From positions 62,001 through 126,000 of the forward strand of contig CAWBSM010000001.1 in NCBI GenBank assembly GCA_963791455.1: 64,000 nucleotides of DNA, given 5' to 3'. Positions 62,506 to 64,000 of the stretch are shown here, one piece after another. Every line of letters starts with the position of its first letter. Position 1 is the first letter of the stretch. Position numbers and translations under genes: made by a program. This DNA is from Bog-473 sp963791455. Its GTDB lineage: Bacteria > Actinomycetota > Acidimicrobiia > Acidimicrobiales > RAAP-2. The notes beneath the pieces were generated by a model. That model was not told the origin of the DNA. It saw only the letters and a list, made by a program, of their open reading frames with translations, and did no database searches.

Positions 62506-63708
62506 ATGAAGATTCTGGTTCTCGGAGGAGACGGCTACCTCGGTTGGCCCACGTCGCTGCACCTGTCGGCCCTCGGCCACCAGATCACCGTCGTCGACAA
62601 CCTCGTGCGCCGCGAGTACGACCGTGAGATGGGGGTCGACAGCCTCGTCCCCATGGCATCGCTGTCGGACCGGGTCACGCGCTGGGAGCAGATCTCCGGC
62701 CGCGCCATCAACGTCCGGATCGGCAACCTCACCGACGCCGCCTTCACGTACGGCGTCATCGCCGAGGCGGCGCCCGACGCCATCGTGCACTTCGGCGAGC
62801 AGCGTTCTGCCCCCTACTCCATGATCGATCGTGAGCACGCGGTGTACACCCAGGTCAACAACGTGGTGGGCACGCTGAACGTGATGTACGCCATTGCCGA
62901 GACCGATCCTTCGATCCACCTCGTCAAGCTGGGAACGATGGGGGAGTACGGGTACCCCAACATCGACATCGAGGAGGGCTTCATCGAGATCACCCACAAG
63001 GGTCGCACCGACGTGCTCCCCTACCCGAAGCAGCCCGGCTCGTTCTACCACCTGTCCAAGGTGCACGACAGCCACAACATCATGTTCGCCTGCCGGGTTT
63101 GGGGATTGCGTTCGACGGACCTGAACCAGGGCATCGTCTACGGACAGTCGACCGAGGAGACCGATCTCGATCCCGTCTTGGCGACTCGCTTCGACTACGA
63201 CGGCGTCTTCGGGACGGTCCTGAACCGCTTCTGCGTCCAGGCGGTCACCGGCCATCCCTTGACCGTGTACGGAGCGGGCGGCCAGACGCGCGGCATGCTC
63301 AACATCCGGGACACCCTGGCCTGCGTGACCTTGGCGCTCGAGAACCCGGCCGAGGAGGGCGAGTTCCGCGTCTTCAACCAATTCACTGAGTCCTTCTCGG
63401 TGCGCGACATGGCGCAGGCGGTCAAGCGCGTCTGTCCGACGCGGGTCGACATCGCCGAGGGCTTGTCCAACCCCCGGGTCGAGCACGAAGAGCACTACTT
63501 CAAGGCCGCCAACACGAAGCTGCTCGACCTGGGCCTCCAACCGCACCTGCTGACCGACGAGGTCATTTCTGGCATCCTCCAGCTGGTGGAGCGCCACCGC
63601 GACCGGGTGGACGTCCGTGCCATCGCCCCGACGGTGCAGTGGCGTTCGAGCGCGAGCACGCTCACCACGGCGGGCGACACGCCGGACTCGTCGTTCCTCG
63701 CGGTGTAA
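62506..63708 (+). CDS. sqd1: UDP-sulfoquinovose synthase (SQD1/SqdB-like)
   Basis: This 400-residue extended SDR matches SQD1. It has the NAD motif VLGGDGYLGWPTSLHLS, VVDNLVRR, HFGEQRSAPYSMID, GTMGEYGYPNIDIEEGFIE (active-site Thr region), SFYHLSKVHDSHNI (catalytic Tyr and Lys), and LNQGIVYGQSTEETD. It makes UDP-sulfoquinovose, the head-group donor of sulfolipid SQDG or of sulfoquinovose-bearing glycans. ATG 62506 is preferred to GTG 62500 because GAAGG lies 6 nt upstream. The partner glycosyltransferase (SQD2-type) is not in view. Confidence 0.92.
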   Translation: MKILVLGGDGYLGWPTSLHLSALGHQITVVDNLVRREYDREMGVDSLVPMASLSDRVTRWEQISGRAINVRIGNLTDAAFTYGVIAEAAPDAIVHFGEQRSAPYSMIDREHAVYTQVNNVVGTLNVMYAIAETDPSIHLVKLGTMGEYGYPNIDIEEGFIEITHKGRTDVLPYPKQPGSFYHLSKVHDSHNIMFACRVWGLRSTDLNQGIVYGQSTEETDLDPVLATRFDYDGVFGTVLNRFCVQAVTGHPLTVYGAGGQTRGMLNIRDTLACVTLALENPAEEGEFRVFNQFTESFSVRDMAQAVKRVCPTRVDIAEGLSNPRVEHEEHYFKAANTKLLDLGLQPHLLTDEVISGILQLVERHRDRVDVRAIAPTVQWRSSASTLTTAGDTPDSSFLAV

Positions 63709-63740
63709 CGCGCCAGACACCGCTGTAGTTTCCTGTGGCG

Positions 63741-64000
63741 ATGTCGCCACGCAGGCCCCGCCGCCGCGGGCGCCGTCGATCACCGGCCAGGCCGGTCATT
63801 CTGCTCCTGTCGGCGGCCATCGTGCTCGGCTTCGTCATTGGCGGGCTCACCCAGGTGCCGCGGCAGTCGCAGAGCTACGACGCCAGTTCGGACCGCGCGC
63901 TGGCGGCGCAGGGGGCGATCCTGGCCGAGCAGTCCAATGCGACTTCCTCCCAGGTGCGCACGCTCATGAACGCCCTACCGGGGCAGACCCGCCAGGGCCT
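63741..64000 (+). CDS. Membrane-anchored protein, 3' end outside window
   Basis: The frame is open from ATG 63741 to the right edge (86 codons shown). It starts with an Arg/Pro-rich stretch (SPRRPRRRGRRRSPARP), then a TM helix (about residues 19-36) and an extracytoplasmic segment rich in Ala, Gln and Ser. TAGTTT at 63726-63731 could be a -10 box. I do not recognise a family from the visible part. It follows sqd1 by 32 nt and could belong with it. Confidence 0.65.
   Translation, partial: MSPRRPRRRGRRRSPARPVILLLSAAIVLGFVIGGLTQVPRQSQSYDASSDRALAAQGAILAEQSNATSSQVRTLMNALPGQTRQG

Noticed and set aside
1..64000. CRISPR array, IS elements, prophage or attachment sites
   Set aside because: No regularly spaced repeats with unique spacers, transposase, integrase or flanking direct repeats were found; the two tRNA genes have no integrase beside them.

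Overview
The window is a contiguous piece of a high-GC actinobacterial chromosome. Supporting features are two F420-type LLM oxidoreductases, DUF2510 tails, a MarP-type protease, an SCO6745-family protein, GTG starts, and many genes whose TANNNT -10 box sits 6-8 nt before the start codon (leaderless mRNAs). The gene mix suggests Acidimicrobiia or a relative, but that placement is inference. I see no rRNA, CRISPR array, insertion sequence, integrase or phage gene, so this looks like core and metabolic chromosome rather than an island.

Layout. 1-2701: the 3' part of a DUF2252 gene, then a cassette of small proteins (PLDc_N-SHOCT, DUF6325, SHOCT). 2753-6814 (minus): an FGGY/glycerol-kinase-like operon with two FAD oxidoreductases. 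7101-12153 (plus): an APC permease, a choline-kinase-like phosphotransferase and a dimethylglycine/sarcosine-dehydrogenase-like flavoenzyme. 12332-16698: a large GT-C-like membrane protein, then a TetR-P450 pair. 16682-18651 (minus): two PH-domain membrane proteins sharing a 44-bp divergent promoter with an SCO6745-type gene. 19614-23564 (minus): NIPSNAP-like protein, SDR, M20 hydrolase and acyl-CoA dehydrogenase. 23631-28353 (minus): a nitrobindin-like protein and a phosphate transport operon in the order pstB-pstS-pstC-pstA, with a four-repeat PHO box and an intercistronic hairpin.

28478-43717: single genes and short units, including a DUF4328 protein, NAD-dependent epimerase, ChrA, two LLM oxidoreductases, a phospholipase C-like lipoprotein, ALDH, zinc-ribbon membrane protein, BNR-like lipoprotein, MarP-like protease, GH15 and an MBL hydrolase. 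43829-47613 holds two tRNA-Ser genes flanking tadA and a long Ala/Glu/Arg helix protein, then the SRP RNA. 47655-53490: dnaX, recR, asd, phoU and rmuC. 53521-62253: recC-recB-recD with overlapping starts and stops, in which both recB and recD carry a +1 frameshift. 62506-63708: a UDP-sulfoquinovose synthase (SQD1-type) gene, followed by a membrane-anchored protein cut by the right edge.

The genes do not form one pathway. The clearest systems are phosphate uptake (pst plus the distant phoU), DNA replication and repair (dnaX, recR, recBCD, rmuC), small-molecule catabolism in the first 12 kb, and fatty-acid or xenobiotic type oxidation (P450, acyl-CoA dehydrogenase, SDR, LLM enzymes).
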